Source of the DNA: Devosia ginsengisoli
GTDB taxonomy: Bacteria > Pseudomonadota > Alphaproteobacteria > Rhizobiales > Devosiaceae
Direction of reading: 5' to 3'
DNA: 64,000 bases
Assembly: GCF_024707105.1 (NCBI RefSeq)
Contig: NZ_JANQAJ010000011.1
Location: 62,001-126,000 of the forward strand
Shown: piece after piece, positions 8,306-16,869 of the stretch
Layout: each line of letters starts with the position of its first letter
Position numbering within the stretch: position 1 is the stretch's first letter
The notes under the pieces: model-generated
Database searches by the model: none
What the model was told of the DNA's origin: nothing
The model's input: the letters and a program-made list of their open reading frames with translations, nothing else
Position numbers and translations under genes: made by a program

Positions 8306-9814
8306 TTAGCTGGCGGCGCGGGTCGGGCGCAGCAAAAACGCAGGAATCGGACCGTCATTGCCGAACGGAGAGTTGCCGGCGCCCGAGTCCGAATCGGGCT
8401 GTTCGGCTTCCGGGCGCTGCCGGCCGCGGCTGCGCGGCGGGCGCTGGCCGCTGCGTTCTGGCTTTGCCGCCGGCTCGGGTGCAGGCTCTTCCGCCTCGAC
8501 AGGCGCGGCCTTGGCGGCAGGGCGTGTCCGGGGCGCAGGCGCCGCCGCTTCGGCCGTGGCATTGGCCTCGGCCTCGGCACGGGTCCGCGGACCGCCGCGG
8601 CGCGACCTTGCGGGCCGGGCAGGGCGCTCGGCGCCGTCTTCGGTCGGGGTGGCGGCTTGCGTCGCCTTGCTGCCGGTTTCCAGATAGTCGATCGGCTTCT
8701 GGATCAGCTTGAGGATGGCATCGAGATGCTTGCCATCGGCCGGCGCCACCAGCGTATAGGCAACGCCGGAACGCCCGGCGCGGCCGGTGCGACCGATGCG
8801 GTGCACATAGTCTTCGGCATGCACGGGCACATCGAAGTTGAACACATGGCTCACTGCGGGAATATCGAGCCCGCGCGCGGCCACGTCGCTGGCGACCAGC
8901 AGGGTCAGCCGGTTGTTCTTGAACGCGTCGAGTGTCTCGGTGCGGCTCTTCTGGTCCATGTCGCCATGCAGCCCGCCGGCGGAAAAGCCGTGGCGCTCCA
9001 GCGAGCGGGCCAGCGTTGCCACGTCACGCTTGCGATTGCAGAAGATGATGGCGTTGGTCAGCCCATCGGCAGCGCGGATGCGCTCGCGCAGGGCGGCGCG
9101 CTTTTCCTCGGGCTTGGAGCCGACCTTGACCAGTTTCTGGTCGATCGTGTCGGCGGTCGAAGCGGCGCGGGACACCTGCACATGCACGGGGTCCTTGAGG
9201 AACTTCTTGGTCAGCTTCTCGATCTGGCTGTCCATCGTCGCCGAGAACAGCATGGTCTGCCGGCGCGGCGGCAGGCGCGACACGATCTTTTCGATATCGT
9301 CGATGAAGCCCATGTCGAGCATGCGGTCGGCTTCGTCGATGACGAGGATTTCAACGCCCGTCAGTAGGATCTTGCCGCGATCGAACTGGTCGAGCAGGCG
9401 GCCGGGCGTGGCGATCAGCACATCGACGCCGCGATCGAGCTTCTTGTTCTGGTCCTCGAAGGAGACGCCGCCGATGATCAGCGCCATCGAGATGCGGTGG
9501 TTCTTGCCGTATTTCTCGAAATTCTCGCTGACCTGCGCCGCGAGTTCGCGCGTCGGTTCGAGAATGAGCGTGCGGGGCATGCGAGCGCGGGCGCGGCCGT
9601 TTTCCAGCAGCGTCAGCATGGGCAGGACGAAGGAAGCCGTCTTGCCGGTGCCGGTCTGGGCAATGCCGATGACGTCCTTTTTCTGCAGGATATGGGGGAT
9701 AGCCTGCGCCTGGATTTCGGTCGGCTTGGTGTAGCCGGCAGCAGTCACCGCGTCGGTTACTTTGGTGGACAGGCCCAGCCCGGAAAAATCATCAGTCAAA
9801 TCAGGTAATTCCAC
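8306..9814 (-). CDS. rhlE: DEAD-box ATP-dependent RNA helicase (RhlE type)
   Basis: A 502-residue RNA helicase. Motifs in order: Q motif GYTKPTEIQAQAI, Walker A AQTGTGKT (about residue 52), PTRELA, TPGRLLDQ, DEAD box in VIDEADRMLDMGF, SAT in FSATMDS, and HRIGRTGRAGRSG in the second RecA domain. From about residue 385 to the end is an Arg/Ala/Pro/Glu-rich disordered tail, a common RNA-binding feature of RhlE proteins. Such helicases remodel RNA in ribosome assembly and RNA decay. A leader of several hundred bases precedes the start. The RhlE subgroup is inferred from domain sequence and tail type; a CsdA/DeaD-like name is less likely. Confidence 0.92.
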   Translation of the reverse strand: MELPDLTDDFSGLGLSTKVTDAVTAAGYTKPTEIQAQAIPHILQKKDVIGIAQTGTGKTASFVLPMLTLLENGRARARMPRTLILEPTRELAAQVSENFEKYGKNHRISMALIIGGVSFEDQNKKLDRGVDVLIATPGRLLDQFDRGKILLTGVEILVIDEADRMLDMGFIDDIEKIVSRLPPRRQTMLFSATMDSQIEKLTKKFLKDPVHVQVSRAASTADTIDQKLVKVGSKPEEKRAALRERIRAADGLTNAIIFCNRKRDVATLARSLERHGFSAGGLHGDMDQKSRTETLDAFKNNRLTLLVASDVAARGLDIPAVSHVFNFDVPVHAEDYVHRIGRTGRAGRSGVAYTLVAPADGKHLDAILKLIQKPIDYLETGSKATQAATPTEDGAERPARPARSRRGGPRTRAEAEANATAEAAAPAPRTRPAAKAAPVEAEEPAPEPAAKPERSGQRPPRSRGRQRPEAEQPDSDSGAGNSPFGNDGPIPAFLLRPTRAAS

Positions 9815-10145
9815 TCAGAAATGTGGCCCGGGGCCAGGTCCAGTCCGAGACATTCGAACGGTGCGCCGGGGTCTTCAGCCGTGGACTGGAAAAGCTATGC
9901 GAATACGTCCACCACTGGATGGCCACCGAACGGGATGCAGCGAGTGCAGATACGGAGTGGCCCTGAGGCAGTTTGGCAGAGGCGGGTGATGTCATGATGA
10001 CAAACCGTCCAGCCGGAATTGCTCCAGCGGCGCGGACCATAGCGCAAAGGCCTTGCCTGTCAACGGTTTTGCGGGCGTTAGGATTAATTGGGCCACTTCA
10101 CTCTCAAGGAGCAGCGGCCCCTTGCTGGTGACGCGCAACAAACTC
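9815..10145. promoter_or_regulatory. rhlE upstream region, no gene seen
   Basis: Both flanking genes run on the minus strand, so these 331 bp should contain the rhlE promoter and leader. I see no supported gene and no convincing terminator for parE apart from the palindromic repeat that follows. Confidence 0.45.
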
Positions 10146-10237
10146 GATCGTCACCCTCGGGCTTGACCCGAGGGTGTTGCACTTGCTGAACGTCGGTAAA
10201 GTATAGAGCCCTCGGGTCAAGCCCGAGGGTGACGATC
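10146..10237. repeat. REPIN-like inverted repeat with perfect 29-bp arms
   Basis: Arms at 10146-10174 and 10209-10237 are exact reverse complements over 29 bp, separated by 34 bp. Each arm contains its own palindrome, CCCTCGGG-CTTGA-CCCGAGGG. Nested REP palindromes in inverted orientation fit a REPIN. It lies between the parE 3' end and rhlE and could also form a hairpin in the transcript. Confidence 0.85.
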
Positions 10238-10293
10238 TGTGAATGTATGCCAACCTGCCCGAGCGGGTTCACCGCATGGCACGGATATTGCGC

Positions 10294-12318
10294 CTAAACG
10301 TCCAGATCGGTCACGAAGGCCGCATTTTCCTGGATGAAGTCGAACCGCGCCTCGGGCTTGGTGCCCATCAGCCGGTCGACGCTGATCCGGGTCGCGTCCA
10401 GGTCGTCCCGCACCTTCACCTGCAGCAGCGTGCGGGATTTGGGCGACATGGTGGTCTCGCGCAGATGCGCGAAGGGCATTTCGCCCAGCCCCTTGAAGCG
10501 GGTCATGTCCACCTTTCCCTTGCCGGTGAATTCGGTTTCCAGCAATTCATTCTTGTGGGCGTCGTCGCGGGCATAGAGCGTCTTGCCGCCCTGGCTGATG
10601 CGATAGAGCGGCGGCAGGGCCAGATAAAGGTGCCCCGCATCGATCAACTTGGGCATCTCCTGGAAGAAGAAGGTGATCAGCAGCGAAGCGATATGGGCGC
10701 CGTCGACATCGGCATCGGTCATCACGATGATCTTGTCGTAGCGCAGGTCTTCCTCGCGATAGCGGTCCCGCGTGCCGCAGCCCAGCGCCTGGATGAGATC
10801 GGAGATGAGCTGGCTGGCATGCATCTTCTCCCGGCTGGCCCCGGCGACGTTGAGGATCTTGCCGCGCAGCGGCAGCACTGCCTGGTTGGCGCGGTTACGC
10901 GCTTGCTTGGCTGAGCCACCGGCAGAGTCGCCTTCCACGATGAACAGTTCCGCGCCCTGTGCCGCGGTCTGCGTGCAGTCGGCCAGCTTGCCGGGCAGGC
11001 GCAGCTTGCGCGTGGCGCTGGCCCGGTCGATTTCCTTTTCCTTGCGCCGGCGCAGCCGTTCCTCGGCCCGCTCGATGGCCCAGTCCAGCAGTTTGCCCGC
11101 CTGGTTGGGCGAGGCGGCCAGCCAGTGGTCGAAGGCGTCGCGCAGGGCCGTGTCGACCAGGCGCGTGGCTTCGCCCGAAGCCAGCTTGTCCTTGGTCTGG
11201 CCGACGAATTCGGGCTCGCGCACGAAGACGGATAGCATGGCGCTGCAATGGGCGAAGACATCATCGGCGGTGAGGATGGCTGCGCCCCTGTTCTTGGTCA
11301 GCTCCGCATAATTCTTGAGGCCGCGCAGCAGGGCGGTGCGCAGGCCCGCCTCATGCGTACCGCCATCGGGCGTGGGCACGGTGTTGCAATAGGACGAGAC
11401 CCCGCCATCGCCGAGCGTCCAGGCGACGGCCCATTCCACCGCTCCGTGGCTGCCCGCTTTGCCGTGAACGCCAGCGAACAGCTCGTCGACAATGCGCGTC
11501 TCGCCCTCGATACGCGCCGTCATGAAGTCCTTGAGGCCATTGGGATAGTGGAACACCGCCTTGGCCGGCGCGTCCTCGGTCACCAGGGACTCGTCGCAGC
11601 TCCAGCGCAGTTCGACACCCGCGAAGAGATAGGCCTTGGCTCGCGTCATGCGGAACAGGCGGGCGGCGGAAAAGTGCGCGTGGTCGCCGAAGATCTGCGG
11701 ATCGGGATGGAATCGGGTGGTCACGCCGCGCCGGTTCTGCACCCGGCCCAGGGTCTCGATCTCGCCCAGCGGCTTGCCGCGCGAAAAGGCCAGCCGGTAC
11801 AATTGCTGCTCGCGCGCCACTTCGACCACGAGGCTGTCCGAAAGCGCGTTGACCACCGAGACGCCGACGCCATGCAGGCCCCCGGAGGTCTCATAGGCCT
11901 TGGAATCGAACTTGCCGCCGGCATGGAGCACGGTATGGACGATTTCCAGCGTCGAGCGGCCGGGATATTTCGGGTGGTTCTCGACCGGGATGCCGCGCCC
12001 ATTGTCGGAAACGGTGATGAACCCATCCTCGCCCAGATGCACTTCGATGCGGGTGGCGTGGCCGGCAATGGCCTCGTCCATGGAATTGTCGATGACTTCG
12101 GCAAACAGGTGATGCAGCGCATTGGCGTCGGTGCCACCGATATACATGCCGGGACGGCGGCGCACCGGCTCCAGCCCTTCCAGCACCTCGATATCGGCAG
12201 CCGAATAGGAGCCGGGCGCATTGGCGCCGGCCTTGGCTACCGGCTTGGCCGGTTCAGGCTGGATATTGGGGCGATCGGGTTCGTCCCCGCCGCCGAAAAG
12301 GTCTTCTGCTTGCGACAT
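10294..12318 (-). CDS. parE: DNA topoisomerase IV subunit B
   Basis: A 674-residue type IIA topoisomerase ATPase subunit. The GHKL ATPase domain shows EVIDNSMDEA, DNGRGIPVE and GGLHGVGVSVVNALS; the TOPRIM domain shows LFIVEGDSAGGSAKQ and DADVDGAHI; and the C-terminal part has GLGEMPFAHLRETTM. With ParC it decatenates daughter chromosomes. The GyrB-type 170-residue insertion of gammaproteobacteria is absent and the divergence from GyrB supports ParE. Two starts are possible (12324 or 12318); 12318 is chosen because GGA lies at suitable spacing only for that one. The first 40 residues are a low-complexity, Pro-rich tail. Confidence 0.94.
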   Translation of the reverse strand: MSQAEDLFGGGDEPDRPNIQPEPAKPVAKAGANAPGSYSAADIEVLEGLEPVRRRPGMYIGGTDANALHHLFAEVIDNSMDEAIAGHATRIEVHLGEDGFITVSDNGRGIPVENHPKYPGRSTLEIVHTVLHAGGKFDSKAYETSGGLHGVGVSVVNALSDSLVVEVAREQQLYRLAFSRGKPLGEIETLGRVQNRRGVTTRFHPDPQIFGDHAHFSAARLFRMTRAKAYLFAGVELRWSCDESLVTEDAPAKAVFHYPNGLKDFMTARIEGETRIVDELFAGVHGKAGSHGAVEWAVAWTLGDGGVSSYCNTVPTPDGGTHEAGLRTALLRGLKNYAELTKNRGAAILTADDVFAHCSAMLSVFVREPEFVGQTKDKLASGEATRLVDTALRDAFDHWLAASPNQAGKLLDWAIERAEERLRRRKEKEIDRASATRKLRLPGKLADCTQTAAQGAELFIVEGDSAGGSAKQARNRANQAVLPLRGKILNVAGASREKMHASQLISDLIQALGCGTRDRYREEDLRYDKIIVMTDADVDGAHIASLLITFFFQEMPKLIDAGHLYLALPPLYRISQGGKTLYARDDAHKNELLETEFTGKGKVDMTRFKGLGEMPFAHLRETTMSPKSRTLLQVKVRDDLDATRISVDRLMGTKPEARFDFIQENAAFVTDLDV

Positions 12319-12514
12319 GCACATTCCATATTCGTGCCCGAATCAGGCAATTCCGCCTTTTAGCATATCCCAGTCGCGGGTCGCTCCATGCCGGAACTAC
12401 TTGCCGCCCCGGGCTTTCTCCACAAAGCTGAACGCCAGATGAACGGCCGGTTTCGCCTGGGTTCAAGCCCGATCCGGCATGCTGCCCGATTGCATCAATG
12501 ACACGGAGGCCGTC

Positions 12515-12838
12515 ATGACCAAGTCCATCGCCATCGCCCTGGCGGCGCTGCTGCTCGGCACCAGCGTCACCATTCCCGCCCAGGCTCAGTCCGCCAGCTT
12601 CGGCATCTTCTTTGGCGACGAGGAATCCGACTTCTTCCCCGAACGCATTACCTGCATGAGCGGTTATGAGGTCCGCCAGGCCGTGGCCGATCGCGGCTAT
12701 ACGAACATCTACCTCAATGTCATGACAAACAAGCATGTCGAAGTCCGGGCCACCCGCGGCGACTGGGTCTACCTGCTCGACTTCAACTATTGCACCGGCC
12801 GCATCGAGGACCGCACCCAACTGCGCCCAGCGGGGTAG
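12515..12838 (+). CDS. Small secreted/periplasmic protein of unknown function
   Basis: A 107-residue protein starting at ATG 12515, which has GGAGG five bases before it; an upstream in-frame ATG at 12479 lacks such a site. Residues 1-25 form a clear Sec signal peptide (MTKSIAIALAALLLGTS...PAQAQS). The mature part has two Cys residues (in ITCMSGYEVRQAV and FNYCTGRIED) that could form a disulfide, and a short repeat-like GYTNIYLNVMTNKHVEVRA. I recall similar small exported proteins with the ITCxxGYxxRxAVxxRGY pattern in rhizobia, of unknown function. It stands alone and is followed directly by a palindromic repeat. Confidence 0.75.
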   Translation: MTKSIAIALAALLLGTSVTIPAQAQSASFGIFFGDEESDFFPERITCMSGYEVRQAVADRGYTNIYLNVMTNKHVEVRATRGDWVYLLDFNYCTGRIEDRTQLRPAG

Positions 12839-12841
12839 GCC

Positions 12842-12938
12842 AGTAGACCTCATGGTGAGCGCGTCGAACCACGAGGTCGTGGCACACGGCCTCCACTCGC
12901 CCGACCTCGCCCTTCGACACGCTCAGGGTGAGGTCTCG
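12842..12938 (+). repeat. Interspersed palindromic element, copy A
   Basis: This ~97-bp element begins AGTAGACCTCATGGTGAGC and ends near GCTCAGGGTGAGGTC. Its reverse-complement partner at 30208-30302 aligns without gaps and differs at roughly 14 of 94 positions. The ends are inverted repeats, so the RNA would fold into a long hairpin. It starts 4 bp after the stop of the small secreted gene. Confidence 0.85.
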
Positions 12939-13233
12939 GGAGAGCCTTGCCCAGATCCATACAAACCCGTCCCAAGATCGGGCGCCGGATTTACGTTCCA
13001 TTTGCTTCTTGAAAGCACTTTCTTAAAGGCACGCTGCTAGAACCGTCACATACGGTTTTTGTCTGGAGTTGCCGTATGCGAACCGACCGGGATCCTCGTT
13101 CTGCGTACCAGGTCTCTGCTGGTTCGGTTGCCTCAGGTGTTTGGCCGCAAGCCGGGTTTTCAGGTATTGCGTACCGGCTGGCCAAGCTCACCGCCCCGCG
13201 TTCCGGGGTTCTTGTTCTGATTTCCGCACTGTT
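12939..13233. other. Intergenic region, no gene seen
   Basis: These 295 bp between the repeat and the minus-strand exported-protein gene contain a possible terminator at 13041-13061 and nothing else I can support. Reading frames here are short and lack ribosome-binding sites. Confidence 0.5.
13041..13061 (+). terminator. Possible rho-independent terminator
   Basis: The stem AACCGT / ACGGTT with loop CACAT is followed by TTTTG. It could end the plus-strand transcript of the small secreted protein. The stem is short, so support is moderate. Confidence 0.5.
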
Positions 13234-13845
13234 CTACCTAGCCTGAGGTTCAACCTCCTCGGCCGGGCGGACACGTATCTGCGGTACCGGCGCCACGGGC
13301 GGTTCCTCTGGCGCCGCTTCGGCAGGTGCCAGGGGCGCTTCGGGCGCAACTGGTCCACCCTGCGTTAGATTGATCGAGATGCCGAACAGGCGCCATTGCC
13401 GGTTGGTGGGGGTGAACAGCAGGTCGAAATTGACCTGTGTCGGCACCGACGGAAAGAAGCCCGCCATGCGCAGCATGCCATCGCCGCGGATTTGCGGCAG
13501 CACGGTCAGTTGCGGTTCCAGCACGGCGACACCAGCCAGGTCGAGCCCATTGGCGCGCTGGCTCGCGAAGATTTCTCCCAGTTGCGCGGCGGAATTGGCC
13601 TGGAAGCCGGGTGAGCCCAGGTCCCGCAAGACCGTGTAGTTCCCCGTCTTGTTGGCCTGGTCGAGCGCCAGCAGCGCCGTCCGAACCAGGATCAGTACGC
13701 CATTGCGGTCGATATTGGCCGGCTCCGGCTCGACCGCCGGCGCCGTCTCCTCCGATTGGGCCAGAACCCGGCCCAACTCGGCCGGCACCAGCCAGCCCGC
13801 GACGATCAGCAAGGTCGCAGCGGCTACCGAGGTGCCGAACCGCAT
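13234..13845 (-). CDS. Exported protein coupled to the YadA-like autotransporter
   Basis: A 203-residue protein with an N-terminal signal or anchor (VAAATLLIVAGWLVPAEL), a compact central region (about residues 45-165, with GNYTVLRDLGSPGFQ, QLTVLPQ and RQWRLFGISI) and a Pro/Ala/Glu-rich tail. Its ATG (13845-13843) overlaps the autotransporter stop in TGATG, so the two are co-translated. The repeated FDLLFTPTNRQWRLFGI pattern suggests an NTF2-like or similar alpha+beta fold, but this is a guess. The coupling suggests a role in export, folding or anchoring of the adhesin. Confidence 0.7.
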   Translation of the reverse strand: MRFGTSVAAATLLIVAGWLVPAELGRVLAQSEETAPAVEPEPANIDRNGVLILVRTALLALDQANKTGNYTVLRDLGSPGFQANSAAQLGEIFASQRANGLDLAGVAVLEPQLTVLPQIRGDGMLRMAGFFPSVPTQVNFDLLFTPTNRQWRLFGISINLTQGGPVAPEAPLAPAEAAPEEPPVAPVPQIRVRPAEEVEPQAR

Positions 13846-14990
13846 CAGAACTCGCCTTGTAGCCCGACACGCGCCGCGTGTGACTCGCCGCCGCCATAGG
13901 AATAGCCCAGGCTGAAAGCTGTGGGGGCAGGGGTGTCGAAGCGATAGGTCAGCGCGCCGCCGAAGGCCATGGCGCCCTTGAAGTAGCCGACATTGGTCGC
14001 CCAGGTCGTCTTGCCGGGTGCCGAGGGCATGCCGGGATTGGCCATGGCGATGGCGGCAGCGATGCCCTGACGGGCCTCCGTGCGGGTTTCCGATATCTGG
14101 TTTGACAGCGCCGCACTGTTATTCTCCAGGGCACCGACACGGCCGTCGAGCTCGCCGATCGCATTGGTGTTGTCGATAAGGCCATCGGCAAGAATAGCGA
14201 TGCTCGCGTCCTGGGCAATATTGGCGGCTGTACTTTGCCCCACAGTGGCGACAAGCTCTTCCGTGGTGAAAGCCGTAGCGGCCATGTTACCGTTGGCGTC
14301 GGTGGTCGCCAGATATGTCGCGCCGGCCTGCGCCGCCGTGCTTGCGGCACTTTTGATGCCAGCCATCGTGTAAGTATTGGCGGCAGTACCAAACGCCATC
14401 TGATTGTCGCGCACCGCCTGGGCGCCGGCGCCGATGGAGGTGCTATTGCTGATGGTGCGACGGTCGTCGAACGTGCCGGAGCCGGCTCCCGCGCCGATTG
14501 CGGTATTGTTCGTGCCGGTAATGTAGCGGCCGGAATCGGCGCCATAGGCCGAATTGCCGTCCCCAACCACATATGTGCCTGTGCCGGCGCCAAAGGCGGA
14601 ATTGCCGTTACCGGCCGTGTGATGACCGGCGCCATTCAAGCTAAAAAATGGGGCCGCATCACCTGCATCGGGGTTGATCGAACCACCGCCCACTACACTA
14701 TTACCGGTGCCGGTCATATCAAAGCCGGCAAAGCTGCCAATCGCCGTGCCTGAGCTGCCGCCAGTTTCCGCTCCGGTGCCGATAGCGGTGCTTTGCACTC
14801 CCGAAGCCTCGGCGGCGTCCCCGCAGGCAAATGAATATATGCCCGGCGCGGTTGCCGGCCCCAACCCTCCAGTCGTGTCGCAGGTCGCCTGAGCCACGGC
14901 CGGGCTGCTCGCGGCAAAGGCGAAAATGAGCGCCAGGCACAATGCCGCTGCGCGAGGGATGGGTCGGGCAGCACGGAATTGATCGAGCAT
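13845..14990 (-). CDS. YadA-like trimeric autotransporter adhesin
   Basis: A 381-residue surface protein. The signal peptide is about residues 1-35 (ALCLALIFAFAASSPAVAQA). The head region carries repeated SAIG/SVGG/SAFG-type turns (STAIGTGAETGGSSGTAIGS, GNSAFGAG, NNTAIGAG, STSIGAGA) typical of YadA beta-rolls. A short coiled-coil stalk (about residues 255-310, LDGRVGALENNSAAL) leads to the C-terminal four-strand membrane anchor ending VGLQGEF with a terminal Phe. It should trimerise in the outer membrane and mediate attachment. It is short for the family. The start has GAGGA upstream at a long spacing. The overlapping downstream gene encodes an exported partner. Confidence 0.9.
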   Translation of the reverse strand: MLDQFRAARPIPRAAALCLALIFAFAASSPAVAQATCDTTGGLGPATAPGIYSFACGDAAEASGVQSTAIGTGAETGGSSGTAIGSFAGFDMTGTGNSVVGGGSINPDAGDAAPFFSLNGAGHHTAGNGNSAFGAGTGTYVVGDGNSAYGADSGRYITGTNNTAIGAGAGSGTFDDRRTISNSTSIGAGAQAVRDNQMAFGTAANTYTMAGIKSAASTAAQAGATYLATTDANGNMAATAFTTEELVATVGQSTAANIAQDASIAILADGLIDNTNAIGELDGRVGALENNSAALSNQISETRTEARQGIAAAIAMANPGMPSAPGKTTWATNVGYFKGAMAFGGALTYRFDTPAPTAFSLGYSYGGGESHAARVGLQGEF

Positions 14991-15159
14991 AGGCGCCGGA
15001 TTCCTCGACGGTGGATCTGCTCAAAATTACGTGACTGCTTAAGCGCCCACATCATTCAAATGAATGACCGGTTTTTCGCATACGCTTCGTGCAAATTGAT
15101 TTCCGCCGCTGCTTTGGCTATGAATTGCTTCAGTCCAACACGAACCAGAGGAGGGCTGC

Positions 15160-15228
15160 ATGATTGTATTTGATCATCATCGTCAGTGCGGCCCTGTCCA
15201 GGCCCTGCAGCAGACGTTGCAGGGCTGA
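15160..15228 (+). CDS. Candidate 22-residue leader peptide upstream of the ABC-F gene
   Basis: A short frame starts at ATG 15160 with an excellent GGAGG five bases before it and encodes MIVFDHHRQCGPVQALQQTL plus QG. Its 3' end lies inside a perfect 8-bp hairpin (GCCCTGCA 15202-15209 / TGCAGGGC 15218-15225) that closes just before the stop codon. It precedes the ABC-F start by 120 nt. ABC-F resistance genes are often controlled by ribosome stalling on such leaders. Whether this one is translated is inferred from the ribosome-binding site and position only. Confidence 0.55.
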   Translation: MIVFDHHRQCGPVQALQQTLQG

Positions 15229-15329
15229 CCGGTACTGGTACGGACTTTTCCCTTCTGTCTCTCCCATTCTGGTTTGCCCTTCGTGGCGGTCTCTGACCGC
15301 CTGACAGGATTTTGGCGCTTTCTCGCGCC
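15202..15329 (+). promoter_or_regulatory. Hairpin-rich leader (possible attenuator) of the ABC-F gene
   Basis: Three stems lie between the leader peptide and the ABC-F start: GCCCTGCA/TGCAGGGC (15202-15225), GGCGGTC-TCT-GACCGCC (15285-15301) followed by TGACAGGATTTT, and GGCGC/GCGCC (15314-15329). The second could terminate transcription, although its T-run is weak. Together they resemble a translational or transcriptional attenuator. Confidence 0.5.
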
Positions 15330-15348
15330 GCACCAGTGAGACAAGACA

Positions 15349-16869
15349 ATGGGCTCCATCAGCCTCCGCAATGCCGGCCTCGTGGCCACTGACACTCTCT
15401 TTTCCAACCTCAATTTCGTCATCGGCGACGGCGATCGCGTCGGTCTCGTTGCTGGCAATGGCCGGGGCAAGACCACCTTGCTGCGCGCCATGGCCGGGCA
15501 GGGGGAGCTGACGACAGGCGATATCGTGCGCTCACGTGGCCTCACCGTGGGCTATGTTGAACAGGACATGCCTGCCGCCAGCATGGGCCTTACCCTCTAT
15601 GATGCCGTGCTCGAGGCCCTGCCGCCTGTTGATCGTGACACCGACAGCTGGCGAGTCGACGTGGTGCTCGACGAGTTCGAAACGCCCGATGCGATGCGTC
15701 ATCGAAAGCTGACCGAACTCAGTGGCGGCTGGCAGCGTATCGCCCTTATCGCCCGCTGCTGGGTGCTGCAGCCCGATGCCCTCCTGCTGGACGAACCCAC
15801 CAACCATCTCGACCTCGGCAAGCTGTTCCAGCTCGAAAACTGGATCAACCAGGCGGCCCGCAACATCCCCGTCGTCATCGCCAGCCACGATCGGCAGTTC
15901 CTCGACGCCACCACCAACCGCACCCTGTTCCTCAGGCCCGATGCCAGCCACTATTTCGCCTTGCCCTACAGCAAGGCCCGGCTGGCGCTGGCCGAAGCCG
16001 ACGAAGCTGCCGAGGCGAAGCGCGAAAAGGACCTCAAGGAGGTCAGCCGTCTCCGCAAGCAGGCGGCCAAGCTCACCAATATCGGCATCAATTCAGGCAG
16101 CGACCTGCTGACGGTGAAATCGAAATATCTGCGCGAGCGCGCCGAGAAGATCGAAAGCGCCGTGCTGTCGGTGCACAAGGAGCGGAGCGGGGAAATCCGG
16201 CTGGGCAATAGCGGCGCCCAGGCCAAGGTCATGCTGGCCATCGAGAATGTCGACGTCACCAGTCCGGTCGGCGACAAGCTGTTCCGCATCGACAAGCTCC
16301 ATATCTTCCAGGGTGATCGGCTGGTCATCCTGGGCCGCAACGGCACCGGCAAGTCCCAGTTCATCGGTCTCGTCCACCGCGCCATGACCGGTACGGAGAC
16401 GCCGGGCATCCGCGTCAGCCCGCAGGTGGTGCCCGGCTATGTCGATCAGGCCATGAGCTTCCTGCCGGCGAAAGAATCCCCACTCGGCTACATTACCGGC
16501 CGCTTTGACCAGGGCGACCAGCGCAGCAAGAGCCTGCTCGCGGCGGCCGGCTTTGCCGTTGAGAAGCAGGATCGGCCGATCGCCGAATTGTCCTTCGGCC
16601 AGCGCGCCCGGCTGGGTCTTTTGGCTATTCGTCTGCTCGAACCCAATTTCTACCTGCTGGATGAGCCGACCAACCATGTGGACATTCCGGGGCAGGAGCG
16701 GCTGGAGGACGAAATCCTCACCCATGGCGCCACCTGTATCCTGGTGTCGCATGACCGCAGCTTCGTGCGCGGGCTGGGCAGTCGGTTCCTGGTGATCGAA
16801 AAAAGCCGCCTGCGCGAAGTGGACTCTCCTGAGCCGCATTTCGCCGAAATGGCCGCGGAACGCGGATGA
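15349..16869 (+). CDS. ABC-F family ATPase (ribosome-associated; possible antibiotic-resistance type)
   Basis: A 506-residue protein with two ATP-binding cassettes and no membrane domain, which defines ABC-F. The first cassette has Walker A GNGRGKTT (about residue 37), signature LSGGW and Walker B/DEPTNHLD. The second has GRNGTGKS, signature LSFGQRAR and LLDEPTNHVD. The interdomain linker at about residues 205-265 is helical and Lys/Glu/Ala-rich; this segment reaches into the ribosome and sets specificity. Members either help stalled translation or protect against antibiotics. The leader with a small frame favours an inducible resistance or stress role. The second signature FGQ is atypical. 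It is a single gene with no transporter partner. Confidence 0.85.
   Translation: MGSISLRNAGLVATDTLFSNLNFVIGDGDRVGLVAGNGRGKTTLLRAMAGQGELTTGDIVRSRGLTVGYVEQDMPAASMGLTLYDAVLEALPPVDRDTDSWRVDVVLDEFETPDAMRHRKLTELSGGWQRIALIARCWVLQPDALLLDEPTNHLDLGKLFQLENWINQAARNIPVVIASHDRQFLDATTNRTLFLRPDASHYFALPYSKARLALAEADEAAEAKREKDLKEVSRLRKQAAKLTNIGINSGSDLLTVKSKYLRERAEKIESAVLSVHKERSGEIRLGNSGAQAKVMLAIENVDVTSPVGDKLFRIDKLHIFQGDRLVILGRNGTGKSQFIGLVHRAMTGTETPGIRVSPQVVPGYVDQAMSFLPAKESPLGYITGRFDQGDQRSKSLLAAAGFAVEKQDRPIAELSFGQRARLGLLAIRLLEPNFYLLDEPTNHVDIPGQERLEDEILTHGATCILVSHDRSFVRGLGSRFLVIEKSRLREVDSPEPHFAEMAAERG

Noticed and set aside
12939..13233. Short frames in the gap after the palindromic element
   Set aside because: None has a ribosome-binding site or plausible amino-acid composition.
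15119..15172. Alternative short frame MNCFSPTRTRGGLHDCI before the ABC-F gene
   Set aside because: It overlaps the 22-codon leader but has no Shine-Dalgarno of its own; the GGAGG serves the ATG at 15160.
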